Source of the DNA: Phytomonospora endophytica
Lineage (GTDB): Bacteria; Actinomycetota; Actinomycetes; Mycobacteriales; Micromonosporaceae
Length of the DNA: 64,000 nucleotides
NCBI RefSeq assembly: GCF_014202425.1
Contig: NZ_JACHGT010000001.1
Location: forward strand, 227,160-291,159
Direction of reading: 5' to 3'
Positions within the stretch are counted from its first letter, which is position 1; every line of letters begins with the position of its first letter. The position numbers and the translations under genes were made by a program. Positions 8,842-17,726 of the stretch are shown one piece after another. The notes under the pieces are model-generated. The model saw only the letters and a program-made list of their open reading frames with translations. It ran no database searches and had not been told where the DNA came from.

Positions 8842-10231
8842 GGCCCCTCGTCCACCCCAGCACCGACTCCTGGGCCGCCCGGTACCCCTCTCGCACCGCC
8901 GGGACCGTCGTCGCCTCGACGCCGGTTGCCTCCACCGGCCAGTCCGGGGCCTCGGCGGCACCGCTCAAGGCCCACGCCGCCTGCCTCGCCGCCCCCAGGG
9001 CCACGTACTCGGCGGGAGCCGGGACCGTGACGGGAACGTCGAAGACCGTCCCGGCCACGTGCCGCACGGCCGCCGAGGCCGCCGCGCCCCCGATCAGCCG
9101 GACACGGTTCACCGGGACACCGAGACCGCGCAGGGCGTCCAGACCGTCGGCGAGGGCGCAGAGCATGCCCTCGACGGCGGCACGGGCCAGGTTCTCCGGC
9201 GTCATGTTCGCGCGGGTCAGGCCCGTGAGGGTGCCGGTGGCGTCGGGCAGGTTCGGGGTGCGCTCGCCGTCCAGGTAGGGCAGGAAGGCCAGGCCCCCGG
9301 CGCCCGGCCGGGCCGCCAGGGCCAGTGCCGTCAGCTCCGCGACGGGACGGCCCAGCAGGTTCGTCGTCGCACCCAGCACGCGGGCGGCGTTGAGGGTCGC
9401 GACCAGCGGAAGGTGGCGGCCGGTGGCGTCGGCGAAACCGGCGACGGTCCCCGTCGCGTCGGCGGTGGGGGACTCGGCGACGGCGTAGACGGTGCCGGAG
9501 GTACCGATGGAGACGACCGCGTCACCGGGGTGGAGCCCCAGGCCGAGCGCGGCGGCGGCGTTGTCGCCGGTGCCCGCCGCGACCCGGATCCCGTCGCCGG
9601 TCCGCCCGACGATCTCGGCGGGCGCGGCCACCCGGGGCAGCCCCGGTTCGCGGCCGAGCGCGAGACCGAGCAGGTCGGGCCGCCAGTCCTGTGTGGACGG
9701 TGACCAGTAGCCGGTGCCGGAGGCGTCGCCGCGATCGGTCGTGAAGGAACCGGTGAGCCGCCAGGTCAGCCAGTCGTGCGGGAGCAGGACCGTGTTCGTC
9801 CGGGCGGCGTGCTCGGGCTCGTTGCGGGCCAGCCAGCGCAGTTTCGTCACGGTGAAGCTCGCGACCGGCACCGAACCGGTCGCCTCGGCCCAGCGGCCGG
9901 CGCCGCCCAGCTCGCCGATCAGCTCGACGGCGTCGGGCGCCGAACGGGTGTCGTTCCACAGGATCGCCGGGCGCAGGACCCGGTCGGCGGCGTCCAGGCA
10001 CACCATCCCGTGCTGCTGACCGCCGACGGCCATCGCCTCGACCCCGTCGAGGAGCCCGGCGGAGGCCTCGGCGAAGGCCTTCCACCAGATCTCCGGGTCG
10101 ACCTCGGTGGCGTCCGGGTGCGGCGCCGAGCCCGAGCGCACGACGCGCCCGGACGCGGCGTCGCAGACCACGACCTTGGTCGACTGCGTACCGCAGTCGA
10201 CCCCGGCGACCAGGGTCATGGCCGTGCTCAT
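8816..10231 (-). CDS. xylB: xylulokinase
   Basis: An FGGY-family sugar kinase of 471 residues that phosphorylates D-xylulose to xylulose 5-phosphate for the pentose phosphate pathway. The N-terminal phosphate-binding stretch [15 protein letters not shown], the central [10 protein letters not shown] segment, the ATP-site strand [13 protein letters not shown] and the C-terminal [10 protein letters not shown] are all in place, and the length is normal. It overlaps the end of xylA by four bases (ATGA) and forms the second gene of a xylAB operon. No sugar transporter or ROK repressor gene is adjacent in this window. Confidence 0.95.
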   Translation of the reverse strand: MSTAMTLVAGVDCGTQSTKVVVCDAASGRVVRSGSAPHPDATEVDPEIWWKAFAEASAGLLDGVEAMAVGGQQHGMVCLDAADRVLRPAILWNDTRSAPDAVELIGELGGAGRWAEATGSVPVASFTVTKLRWLARNEPEHAARTNTVLLPHDWLTWRLTGSFTTDRGDASGTGYWSPSTQDWRPDLLGLALGREPGLPRVAAPAEIVGRTGDGIRVAAGTGDNAAAALGLGLHPGDAVVSIGTSGTVYAVAESPTADATGTVAGFADATGRHLPLVATLNAARVLGATTNLLGRPVAELTALALAARPGAGGLAFLPYLDGERTPNLPDATGTLTGLTRANMTPENLARAAVEGMLCALADGLDALRGLGVPVNRVRLIGGAAASAAVRHVAGTVFDVPVTVPAPAEYVALGAARQAAWALSGAAEAPDWPVEATGVEATTVPAVREGYRAAQESVLGWTRGLSPLSTGE

Positions 10232-11373
10232 CGCACGCCCAGGAGGTGCTCCATGGCGAGCTGGTCGAGGTGCTCGAAGGCCATGCCACGCCGGGCCTCC
10301 GCCTCCACGTCGAGGGTCTCGGCGCGCAGGGACTCCAGCGACTCACCGGCGCCCATCGTCGGCTCGGACAGCTCGGGGACCCGCGAGGCGGTCAGGGCCT
10401 CGGCGACCTCCGGGTCGGCGCGGAACGCGGCCGCCTTCTCGGCCAGGATCAGGTAGTTGCGCATGCACGCCGCCGCCGTCGCCCACACGCCGTCCATGTC
10501 CTCGGTGCGCGGGGGCTTGTAGTCGAAGTGGCGCGGACCCGCGTAGCCGCCGGACTCCAGCGCGTCGACGGTCCAGAAGGCACCGCGCAGGTTGCCGGCG
10601 CCGAAGCGGAGGTCCTGGTCGAAACGCGGGCCGTGCTGCCCGTTGAGGTCGATGTGGAACAGCTTCCCGTGCCACAGCGCCTGGGTGATGCCGTGCGCGA
10701 AGTTCAGCCCCGCCATCTCCTCGTGGCCGACCTCCGGGTTCACACCGACCAGGTCGGGGTCCTCAAGGGACCCGATGAAAGCCAGTGCGTGCCCGATCGT
10801 CGGCAGCAGGATGTCCCCGCGCGGCTCGTTCGGCTTCGGTTCCAGGGCGAAGCGCAGATCGTAGCCCTGCTCACGCACGTACGCGGTGAGGATGTTCAGC
10901 GCCTCGGCGTAGCGGTCGAAGGCCGCGCGGACGTCCTTGGCGGCACCCGACTCCGCGCCTTCGCGACCGCCCCACAGCACGTAGGTGGGCGCGCCCAGCT
11001 CGGCGGCGAGGTCGATGTTGCGGAGGGTCTTGCGCAGGGCGTGGCGGCGGACGGCACGGTCGTTGGCGGTGAAGGCGCCGTCCTTGAAGACCGGGTGGCC
11101 GAACAGGTTCGTCGTCGCCGTCGAGACGTACATGCCCGTGTCGTCGAGCGCCGAGCGGAAGGCCGCGAGGGTCTTGTCGCGGGTGGCGTCGTCGGGCACG
11201 AGGTCGTCGTCGTGGAAGGACACCGCCGCGGCGCCCAGCTCGGCGAGCCGGTGCACGGCCTCGACCGGGTCGAGCGCCGGCCGCGAGGCCTCGCCGAACA
11301 TGTCCCGGGCGGTCCAGCCGACCGTCCACAGGCCGAAGGAGAAGCGGTCACCGGGGTTCGGCGGACGAGTCAT
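10228..11373 (-). CDS. xylA: xylose isomerase
   Basis: A 381-residue class I actinobacterial xylose isomerase (TIM barrel) that converts D-xylose to D-xylulose. Recognisable parts are the N-terminal SFGLWTVGW, the catalytic-His strand [11 protein letters not shown], the WGGREG loop, the metal and substrate site in [11 protein letters not shown], and [13 protein letters not shown]. The start is supported by AGGAG six bases upstream. It is the first gene of the operon with xylB. An inverted repeat, TTTGT-N7-ACAAA, lies just before the Shine-Dalgarno sequence and suggests repression by a XylR/ROK-type regulator encoded elsewhere. Confidence 0.96.
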   Translation of the reverse strand: MTRPPNPGDRFSFGLWTVGWTARDMFGEASRPALDPVEAVHRLAELGAAAVSFHDDDLVPDDATRDKTLAAFRSALDDTGMYVSTATTNLFGHPVFKDGAFTANDRAVRRHALRKTLRNIDLAAELGAPTYVLWGGREGAESGAAKDVRAAFDRYAEALNILTAYVREQGYDLRFALEPKPNEPRGDILLPTIGHALAFIGSLEDPDLVGVNPEVGHEEMAGLNFAHGITQALWHGKLFHIDLNGQHGPRFDQDLRFGAGNLRGAFWTVDALESGGYAGPRHFDYKPPRTEDMDGVWATAAACMRNYLILAEKAAAFRADPEVAEALTASRVPELSEPTMGAGESLESLRAETLDVEAEARRGMAFEHLDQLAMEHLLGVR

Positions 11374-11382
11374 GAGGGCTCC

Positions 11383-11405
11383 TTAGTTTGTGGTCTGAAC
11401 AAAAT
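11383..11405 (-). promoter_or_regulatory. probable xylose-repressor operator and promoter of xylA
   Basis: The dyad TTTGT (11387-11391), seven bases, ACAAA (11399-11403) lies 14 bases before the xylA start. ROK-type xylose repressors of Gram-positive bacteria use AT-rich TTTGT/ACAAA operators. Leftward, TATTTT (11406-11401) could be the -10 box. The site abuts the terminator of the upstream gene. Confidence 0.5.
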
Positions 11406-11430
11406 ACCCCGCCTAGAGGGGCGCGGGGTA
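11405..11430 (-). terminator. intrinsic terminator of the upstream membrane-protein gene
   Basis: Read leftward, TACCCCGC, a ten-base loop and GCGGGGTA form a perfect eight-base-pair stem followed at once by TTTTGTT. It lies 14 bases after the stop of the 310-residue membrane protein gene and insulates xylA from it. Confidence 0.75.
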
Positions 11431-11443
11431 GAGGCATCTGGGA

Positions 11444-12376
11444 CTAAGAGCTCATGATCGTCCTCGGGGTGGCGCCTTCGCGGGTGACTCGGTGGTAGCC
11501 GACGGCCGCCGCTGCGAGGCCCGTGCCCCAGGCGACGTAGGCGAGGTCCGCGAGCCATGTCCCGGCGAGAATGCGGGCGGCTTCAGCGGCGTCACCGGGA
11601 ACGAGCCGCAGTGCCGTGGCGGCGAGGGCGACGGTGCCGCTGGCGAAGTAGGCGAGGATCAGCACCGAGGCGAGCGCGGCGGGGGCCAGCAGGAGTGGCC
11701 GCGGAACCCGGCGGCCCGCGGCGACCGGAACCCAGCGTGGGAAGACGCGGCCCCAGGAGTGGACGAGGGCGAGCGGGAGCAGAAGGCCCGCCGCGGCGAA
11801 CGGAAGCATCGTCAGCGCACCGGTGAGGGGTGCGTCGGCGAAGGTGATCGACGAGCCGGAAGGCGGCGAGGACTCGAAACCCGCCTGCCAGACCATGCGG
11901 ACGGCGAACGCGGCCACCACCAGGTAGGCGCTCGCCCAGGCCCAGCGCGGTGGGCGTTCGAGCGCGACGGCCGGTGCCGCGCCGGAGGAGCGGCGGCGGA
12001 CCGCGGCCACTGTGGACACCGCGAGCAGGGCGGCGCCGGTGAGGCAGCCCACGCGGGAGGCGAAGGGAGCGGCGCTGAACGCGATGCCGGAGCCGGAATA
12101 GACCAGGCCGAAGAGGTCGAGGACGAGCCGGTACGGCGCCACCGCGAGCAGGACGGTGGCCGTGGCGCCGAGAGTGATCGAGGCGGGTGTGGGGGAGCGA
12201 TGCTGCCAGAGCCCCGCCACCGCGGCGGCGGCGCAGAGGGCGGTGGCCGGCGCTCCGGTGAAGGCACCGAGCGCGGTGCCCGGACCGTTCACGACCGACC
12301 AGATCTGGACGGAGCCGTAGGCGAGGGCCCAGGCCAGGAGGGGGACGAGGATGCGGATGTCGCGGAAGCGGGTCAT
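11444..12376 (-). CDS. polytopic membrane protein
   Basis: A 310-residue integral membrane protein with about eight hydrophobic helices (for example ILVPLLAWALAYGSVQIW near the N-terminus and LLLPLALVHSWGRVFP in the second half). I do not recognise a family. It lies 97 bases downstream of the NarL-type response regulator in the same direction and ends in a clear terminator, so it may be the last gene of that operon. A role in the signal sensed or in the response is possible but not shown. The C-terminal tail is short and cytoplasmic-like. Confidence 0.65.
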   Translation of the reverse strand: MTRFRDIRILVPLLAWALAYGSVQIWSVVNGPGTALGAFTGAPATALCAAAAVAGLWQHRSPTPASITLGATATVLLAVAPYRLVLDLFGLVYSGSGIAFSAAPFASRVGCLTGAALLAVSTVAAVRRRSSGAAPAVALERPPRWAWASAYLVVAAFAVRMVWQAGFESSPPSGSSITFADAPLTGALTMLPFAAAGLLLPLALVHSWGRVFPRWVPVAAGRRVPRPLLLAPAALASVLILAYFASGTVALAATALRLVPGDAAEAARILAGTWLADLAYVAWGTGLAAAAVGYHRVTREGATPRTIMSS

Positions 12377-12473
12377 GAATCCACGATCACCCGCCGGGGG
12401 CCGCCCGCGCGTCTCCCGGAGGCCTTGCGCTTATGGGACCCGAGGGGTGACTTCGGGGCGGGACCTGGCGCGG

Positions 12474-13127
12474 TCAGCGTGGACGGACGAGGCGGTGGTC
12501 GTAAGCCCAGATGACCGCCTGGACGCGGTCGCGGAGGCCGAGTTTGGCCAGGACACGGCCGACGTGGGTCTTGATCGTCCCCTCAGAGAGGTGCAGGCGC
12601 CTCCCGATCTCGGCGTTGGAGGCGCCGGTGGCGACCTCCAGGAGCACGTCGCGTTCGCGCTCGGTGAGTGCGGCGGCCGGATCACCGTCGGACGGGGGCA
12701 CCGGGAGCTCGGCGGCGACGTGTTCGAGGAGGCGGCGGGTCGTCGACGGGGCGAGCACGGCGTCTCCACTGTGGATCGTGCGGATCGCGGCGAGGAGGTC
12801 TTCGGGCTCGGCGTCCTTGAGGAGGAAGCCGCTCGCTCCGGCGCGTAGGGCGGCGAAGGCGTACTGGTCGAGGTCATAGGTGGTCAACACGATGACCTTC
12901 GGCGGGGTGGGGGCTTCGAGGACACGAGCGGTCGCCTCGACGCCGCTCATGCGCGGCATGCGCACGTCCATGAGGACCACGTCGCAGGGCGTCCGGGCGA
13001 GGAGCCGGACGGCCTCGTCGCCGTCCGAGGCTTGGCCGCACACGAGCATGTCGGCCTGCGAGCGGATGACCATGGCGGTGCCGGCGCGGACCAGGGCCTG
13101 GTCGTCGACGAGGAAGACGCGGATCAC
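12474..13127 (-). CDS. NarL/FixJ-family response regulator
   Basis: A 217-residue two-component regulator. The receiver begins IRVFLVDDQALVRAG with acidic pocket DD, phospho-acceptor in VVLMDVRMP and signature lysine in FLLKDAEPED. The C-terminal LuxR-type helix-turn-helix is LTERERDVLLEVATG...EIGRRLHLSEGTIKTHV. The GTG at 13127 is chosen because it overlaps the stop of the histidine kinase (GTGA) and starts exactly at the first receiver strand; longer upstream frames simply read through the kinase end. It is presumably phosphorylated by the partner kinase. Targets are unknown; the downstream membrane protein is a candidate. Confidence 0.93.
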   Translation of the reverse strand: MIRVFLVDDQALVRAGTAMVIRSQADMLVCGQASDGDEAVRLLARTPCDVVLMDVRMPRMSGVEATARVLEAPTPPKVIVLTTYDLDQYAFAALRAGASGFLLKDAEPEDLLAAIRTIHSGDAVLAPSTTRRLLEHVAAELPVPPSDGDPAAALTERERDVLLEVATGASNAEIGRRLHLSEGTIKTHVGRVLAKLGLRDRVQAVIWAYDHRLVRPR

Positions 13128-14362
13128 GACGCGCCGCCGTACGGCAGGCGCGCCCGGACACGGAAGCCCGCACCGTGCGGGCCCGCCTCCACGGTGCCGC
13201 CGAGCGCGCTGAAGCGGGCGTCCATCCCGCGCAGCCCACGACCGGTGGACGCGACCGGATCGACCGCAGGGGAAGGGGAGCGAAGCCGGATTCTCGCGAG
13301 GACCCTCGACAGAGGTCCCGGTCCCTCGACGATGGGGGCGATTTCGGTGCGGGCCATCGGCGGTGGGCGGCCGGTCGCGGTGTCGGTCAGGTGCACTTCG
13401 AGCGCTTCGCCGCCCCACTCCAGGTGCAATGTGGATGCCGACGAGTGAGGCGCGTGCCGCAGCGTGTTCGTCAAGGCCTCCTGCGCGAGCCGGTACAGGG
13501 CGAGTTCGGCGGCCGGAGTCAGCCCGCGCGGCGTTCCGCGCGATGTCGACTCGACCGCGAGACCCGCCGAGCGGACCCGGTCGAGCAGGGCGGGAAGCTC
13601 TCCGAGCGTCGGTTGCGGCGCCCGGGAAACGCTGCCGGGGTCGGGATCCAGGACCCCGAGCAGCCCGCGGGTGTCGGCCAGCGCCGCCTTCGCGGTCTTG
13701 GCGATGGTCCCGAGGACCTCGACGGCGGTGTCCGGCTCGGACTCGGCCGCGTAGCGACCGCCGTTGGCCTGGCTGATGATCACGGCCAGGGAGTGCGCGA
13801 CGACATCGTGCATCTCACCGGCGATCCGCGCGCGTTCGGCCGCCGCGGCGGCGAGGGCGCGCTGCTCCGCCCAGGCGAGCTGAGCCCGCCGCCACAGTCC
13901 GAGGCTCCACGCCGCCAGCAGCATCGCCGCCAGGGCGACGAAGACGACGCCCGCGCGCGGGAGCGCGCCCGAGGCGGCCGTCGCCGGGTCCGAGCTCAGG
14001 CGCAGCGTCCCGCCGGCGGCGCCGGCGAGCACGATGAGCAGCGCCGTCAGGCTGACCACCCGGCCGCCGTAGGCGCAAGCCGAGTACAGCGCGAAGGGGA
14101 ACAACAGTGCCGAGGGCAAGGTCACGAACATCCCCGTCGAGGCGGCCAGTCCCGCGAAGGCGGCCGTCACGACGGCGAACGACGGCAGGGGGCGCACTCG
14201 CCGCCACGGCATGGCGGCGTGGGCGACGGCCAGCGCGACGCCCGCCGCACCACTTCGCCATGGTCCCGGCCCGGCCACCACGAGCATGGCGACCGACGGC
14301 CCACCGAGCAGTGCGGCGAGCAGCGCGGAGACCAGCAGGTCACGGCGTGGCGGTCGGGTCAT
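13124..14362 (-). CDS. sensor histidine kinase (HisKA_3 type)
   Basis: A 412-residue membrane kinase. About four to five hydrophobic helices occupy residues 10-150, followed by the HisKA_3 dimerisation box RIAGEMHDVVAHSLAVIISQ carrying the phospho-accepting His. The HATPase region has the N-box helix LYRLAQEALTNTLRHA and the glycine-rich GRGLRGMDARFSALGG. This is the usual partner of NarL-type regulators, and the two genes overlap by four bases. An insertion between ATPase motifs contains a Pro/Arg-rich segment. A TACTGT box six bases before the ATG and the lack of a Shine-Dalgarno sequence suggest a leaderless transcript for the operon. Confidence 0.92.
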   Translation of the reverse strand: MTRPPRRDLLVSALLAALLGGPSVAMLVVAGPGPWRSGAAGVALAVAHAAMPWRRVRPLPSFAVVTAAFAGLAASTGMFVTLPSALLFPFALYSACAYGGRVVSLTALLIVLAGAAGGTLRLSSDPATAASGALPRAGVVFVALAAMLLAAWSLGLWRRAQLAWAEQRALAAAAAERARIAGEMHDVVAHSLAVIISQANGGRYAAESEPDTAVEVLGTIAKTAKAALADTRGLLGVLDPDPGSVSRAPQPTLGELPALLDRVRSAGLAVESTSRGTPRGLTPAAELALYRLAQEALTNTLRHAPHSSASTLHLEWGGEALEVHLTDTATGRPPPMARTEIAPIVEGPGPLSRVLARIRLRSPSPAVDPVASTGRGLRGMDARFSALGGTVEAGPHGAGFRVRARLPYGGAS

Positions 14363-14368
14363 GAGGCC

Positions 14369-14374
14369 ACAGTA
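14369..14374 (-). promoter_or_regulatory. -10 box of a probable leaderless promoter (histidine kinase)
   Basis: TACTGT ends six bases before the ATG at 14362, leaving no room for a leader. Confidence 0.55.
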
Positions 14375-14418
14375 TTCGGGGGCGCCGGGCGCGCGCGTCT
14401 GCCGAAGGTCTTGATCAC

Positions 14419-15483
14419 CTACGACTCAGGTAGGAGTCCGAGCATCGCCCGCGCGGCCCGGAAGCGGTCGGTGTTGGCGAGCACGTCGGAGCTGTCGGCC
14501 GCCTGGTCGATCGTGCCCACGAGGCGACCGACGGGACGGTCGGAGCGGCTGCCGAGCCGCTCCAGCAGCGCGCGCACCTCCGGGTCGGTGATGGCCGGGG
14601 CGAGGGCCTCGGTGAAGCGTTCGCCGCCGATCACCCGGATGTCGCGCGTGTGGAAACGATGCGGCTCGGGGTCGACGGCCTCGGCCAGGCCGAGGGCGTT
14701 GGTCGCCTCGGCGAGGACCGCCCCGGCGCGCACGAGGGCCGCTTCGCGCGACCGCCAGTCACGCGCGTGCAGGGTCTCGTCGAGGAGCGGCCCGAGCCGC
14801 GCGGCGATCGGCAGCGCGCGGAACGCCGTCCCCAGCCACTTGGCGTAAGGCGCCCACCGGCGCTCCACCAGGAACGCCAGTCGCACCAGTTCGCGGGTCA
14901 GCCGGGCGCCGAGGATCGCGCTGCCCAGCTCGTCGCCGCGCCCGCCGGTGCGTCCGACGAAGGCCTCCTCCTGCCCGACCCGCAGCCATGCCGCGGCCAG
15001 CGCGTAGCGCCACACGTCCTCGGGATACCAGCGCAGCGCGTCCTGCCGGGCCGCGAGGGCGCCGTCGGGGTCGGCGAAGACCGGGCCGTCGGCGAGGGTC
15101 GCGAAGCGCTGCGTCGGCGTGAGCAGCCAGTCGGCGAGGCTCATGCCGTCGGCGGGGTCGACGGCCAGTCGCGCGGTGAAGAAGTCGCGAGGCGTGGTGA
15201 CCTCGACCTGGTGCCCGGCGCTGCCGTCGGTGCGGGCGTAGCGGACGACCAGACCCTCGAACTCCTCGGGCAGGCCGTCGAGCGCGGCTCGCGCGGCGGG
15301 GATGTCGTCGGCGGCGACGTAAACCTGGCAGCGCGGACCGAAGTCGTGGTCCGGGGACACGTCGTCGTCGAAGCCGAGGACCTCCGAGCCTTCGCCGAGC
15401 AGGGCGGCGGCGTGCGGTATCCCGTTGAGAAGGGGACTGACGACGGAGGCGTGGAAGCGCCTGGAGAGCTCGCGACCTGACAT
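14419..15483 (-). CDS. DUF4037 nucleotidyltransferase-like protein
   Basis: A 354-residue protein matching the DUF4037 group. The N-terminal GSEVLGFDDDVSPDHDFGPRC carries the strand-turn and paired acidic residues of a nucleotidyltransferase-like fold, and the C-terminal half is helical, with conserved LPIAARLGPLLDETLHARDW. Substrate and reaction are unknown. Related genes often sit near antibiotic-resistance or small-molecule modification genes, but here neighbours are two unrelated two-component systems. TAGCCT six bases before the ATG points to leaderless expression from its own promoter. Confidence 0.8.
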   Translation of the reverse strand: MSGRELSRRFHASVVSPLLNGIPHAAALLGEGSEVLGFDDDVSPDHDFGPRCQVYVAADDIPAARAALDGLPEEFEGLVVRYARTDGSAGHQVEVTTPRDFFTARLAVDPADGMSLADWLLTPTQRFATLADGPVFADPDGALAARQDALRWYPEDVWRYALAAAWLRVGQEEAFVGRTGGRGDELGSAILGARLTRELVRLAFLVERRWAPYAKWLGTAFRALPIAARLGPLLDETLHARDWRSREAALVRAGAVLAEATNALGLAEAVDPEPHRFHTRDIRVIGGERFTEALAPAITDPEVRALLERLGSRSDRPVGRLVGTIDQAADSSDVLANTDRFRAARAMLGLLPES

Positions 15484-15489
15484 GGCCCC

Positions 15490-15495
15490 AGGCTA
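15490..15495 (-). promoter_or_regulatory. -10 box of a probable leaderless promoter (DUF4037 gene)
   Basis: TAGCCT lies six bases before the ATG at 15483. Confidence 0.55.
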
Positions 15496-15521
15496 AGCAG
15501 GCGCGCAAGCCGTTTTGACCC

Positions 15522-16871
15522 TTACACACCCGGCAGCCACACGTCCGCGCGCAGCCCGGGCCGCCTCGCACCAGGCCGCGCGTCCCGCAGTGTCACCGAA
15601 CCCTTGTGCCGCCCCACCAGCTCCCGCACGATCGGCAGACCGAGGCCGGTGCCGCCCTTGTCGCGGCTGCGGGCGTCGTCGAGGCGTGTGAAGCGTTCGA
15701 ACACGCGGTCGCGGTCATCCTCGGGGATGCCCTCGCCGTCGTCGCACACGCTGATCCGCACGCCCGTACCGTCGGGGTGCAGGGACACCGTCACCTCGGA
15801 GACCGCGTGCCGTACGGCGTTGTCGATGAGGTTCCCGATGGCCCGGCGCAGCCCGTCCACGTCGCCGTCCACCCACAGTGGACTCTCGGCGTCGGTGAAC
15901 TCGACCGGCACGCGGCCGCCGGTGTACCGCTGGGTGATCGCGGTCAGCATGTCGCCGACGTCGATGCGCTCCGAGCGCCGCCGCAGACGGTCGGGATCGT
16001 CGGACTTGGCCAGCAGGAGCAGGTCGTCGGTGAGCCGGCCCAGGCGGTCCACATCGGACAGCAGATCCTCCAGGAGGTCGGGCGTCGGCCCGATTCGGGC
16101 GGCGACCTCCAGTTCGGTGCGCATGTTGGCGAGGGGGCTGCGCAGCTCGTGGGCGGCGTCGGCGACGAAGGCGCGCTGTCTGGCCCGCGCGTGTTCGAGA
16201 CGGTCGAGCATGCTGTTGAGCGTCACCGCGAGCCGGTGGATCTCGTCGCTGCCCTTCGGCAGCGGCAGCCGCTCAGCCCCGCGCACCTCCTCGGCGCCCT
16301 TGCGCAGCGACTCCACCGGACGTAGCGACATCCCCACCACGTACCAGGTCGCCAGCCCCAGCAGCACGACCATCGACGCGACCATCACCATCAGGCCGAT
16401 CTTGAAGTAGTGCACGCTGTGCTGCATGTCCTCCAGCGGCACGGCGACCAGGATCGTGTACCCGTTCACCTCGGTGACGTGCACGCGCAGCTTGCCCTCG
16501 TAGGTCGACTGGTCGGCCTTGACGGTGATCGGTTCCGCGCTCTGGACGGCCCGCTCGATCTGCTCCGGCCGCAGCACGGGCACGAGCCGGTCGGCGCCCG
16601 GCGAGACCCGCATGATCCCACCGTCGGGCGCGAGGACCTGCACGATCGCGGAGTTCCCGACCGGGATTGGGTCGGGCAGTTCGTAGTCGCTGTCGATGAG
16701 GTCCTTGACGTCCTGCGCGGTGTTGCCCGCGGCGGCGTCGGCGGAGTTCATCAGCGTGACCTCCAGGACCTTGACCAGCGCGAACCCGCCGACCCCGAGC
16801 GTCACCAGCAGCCCCACGATCCCGATGATCACCATCCGGGACCGCAGGGTCAGGCGCTGCGGGGCGCTCAT
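15522..16871 (-). CDS. sensor histidine kinase (HAMP-HisKA-HATPase)
   Basis: A 449-residue transmembrane kinase. A first membrane helix (MVIIGIVGLLVTLGVGGFAL) and a second near residue 165 flank an extracytoplasmic sensor of about 120 residues. A HAMP linker follows, then the phospho-accepting box AFVADAAHELRSPLANMR and ATPase motifs NLIDNAVRHA, CDDGEGIPEDD and GGTGLGLPIVRELV. The ATG at 16871 is chosen because it overlaps the stop of the response regulator (ATGA) and precedes the first helix directly. The build resembles MprB/TcrY-type kinases. The divergent LolA-like/ABC operon is a plausible target, as envelope-stress systems often control their neighbours. Confidence 0.93.
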   Translation of the reverse strand: MSAPQRLTLRSRMVIIGIVGLLVTLGVGGFALVKVLEVTLMNSADAAAGNTAQDVKDLIDSDYELPDPIPVGNSAIVQVLAPDGGIMRVSPGADRLVPVLRPEQIERAVQSAEPITVKADQSTYEGKLRVHVTEVNGYTILVAVPLEDMQHSVHYFKIGLMVMVASMVVLLGLATWYVVGMSLRPVESLRKGAEEVRGAERLPLPKGSDEIHRLAVTLNSMLDRLEHARARQRAFVADAAHELRSPLANMRTELEVAARIGPTPDLLEDLLSDVDRLGRLTDDLLLLAKSDDPDRLRRRSERIDVGDMLTAITQRYTGGRVPVEFTDAESPLWVDGDVDGLRRAIGNLIDNAVRHAVSEVTVSLHPDGTGVRISVCDDGEGIPEDDRDRVFERFTRLDDARSRDKGGTGLGLPIVRELVGRHKGSVTLRDARPGARRPGLRADVWLPGV

Positions 16872-17554
16872 CGCCGGTCGTCCAGATCGGGCACGAGCCG
16901 GTAGCCCGCGCCCCGCACGGTCCGCACCGAACGGCGGTCGAAGGGGTGGTCGATCTTCTTGCGCAGGTATCCGATGTAGACCTCGACCACGTTCACGTCG
17001 GTGTCGACGGGCGCGCCCCACACGTGGTCGAGCAGTTCCACCTTCGACAGGACCTGGTCGGCGTGTCGCATCAGGTACTCCAGCAGCGTGAACTCCCGGG
17101 TCGACAGCGAGATCTCGGTGTCGCCGCGGCGGACCCGCTGCGCCGCCGGGTCGAGGCTCAGGTCCCCGACGCTCAGGATCGCCGGGCGCGCACGCACGCC
17201 CCGGCGCAGCAGCGCCCGCAGGCGTGCGAGCAGGACCACGTAGGAGAAGGGCTTGGTCAGGTAGTCGTCGGCGCCGAGGTCGAGGCCGTCGGACTGGTCG
17301 TACTCGCCGTCCTTGGCCGACAGCATCAGCACGGGCACCCAGTTGTCGTCCGCACGCAGCCGCCGGATCACCTCATAACCTGACAAGCCGGGCAGCATGA
17401 CGTCGAGTATGACCGCGTCGTACTCACCGAAACGGGCGGCCTCCAGGCCGGCCTTCCCGTCGTGCACGACGTCGACGGCGAAGCCGTCGGCGGTCAGGCC
17501 GCGCGAAAGGGCGGCCGCCATCCGTTCCTCATCCTCGACCACAAGCAAGCGCAT
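16868..17554 (-). CDS. OmpR-family response regulator
   Basis: A 228-residue regulator. The receiver starts MRLLVVEDEERMAAALSRGL, with the phospho-acceptor in YDAVILDVMLPG and the lysine in YLTKPFSYVVL. The winged-helix domain ends in VYIGYLRKKIDHPF and VRTVRGAGYRLVPD, the hallmark of the OmpR/PhoB type. The ATG at 17554 begins the first receiver strand; upstream codons in frame lack coding character. A TACCGT box seven bases before the ATG suggests a leaderless mRNA. It is first in an operon with the kinase and diverges from the LolA-like gene. Confidence 0.95.
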   Translation of the reverse strand: MRLLVVEDEERMAAALSRGLTADGFAVDVVHDGKAGLEAARFGEYDAVILDVMLPGLSGYEVIRRLRADDNWVPVLMLSAKDGEYDQSDGLDLGADDYLTKPFSYVVLLARLRALLRRGVRARPAILSVGDLSLDPAAQRVRRGDTEISLSTREFTLLEYLMRHADQVLSKVELLDHVWGAPVDTDVNVVEVYIGYLRKKIDHPFDRRSVRTVRGAGYRLVPDLDDRR

Positions 17555-17561
17555 GTCACCG

Positions 17562-17567
17562 ACGGTA
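17562..17567 (-). promoter_or_regulatory. -10 box of a probable leaderless promoter (OmpR-type regulator)
   Basis: TACCGT lies seven bases before the ATG at 17554. The 172-base gap up to 17726 must also contain the promoter of the divergent operon. Confidence 0.5.
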
Positions 17568-17726
17568 GACGGCGACCTGGCAGGAAGCTCAGTTCCTCTC
17601 AGCACGGTCACAGCGCGGCTCCCGCAGGATCGAGTCAACCGATCGGGGAAGACTGTAGACGCGGCGACCGTGCCGAAGGCCGCGAGGACGGGCCCGGCGA
17701 CGGTTCGAGGGAAGGAATCAGGGGCG

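Noticed and set aside
12474..13418. Long N-terminal extension of the NarL-type regulator
   Set aside because: The extra 97 codons overlap the histidine kinase out of frame and precede the receiver with low-complexity sequence; GTG 13127 starts exactly at the receiver.
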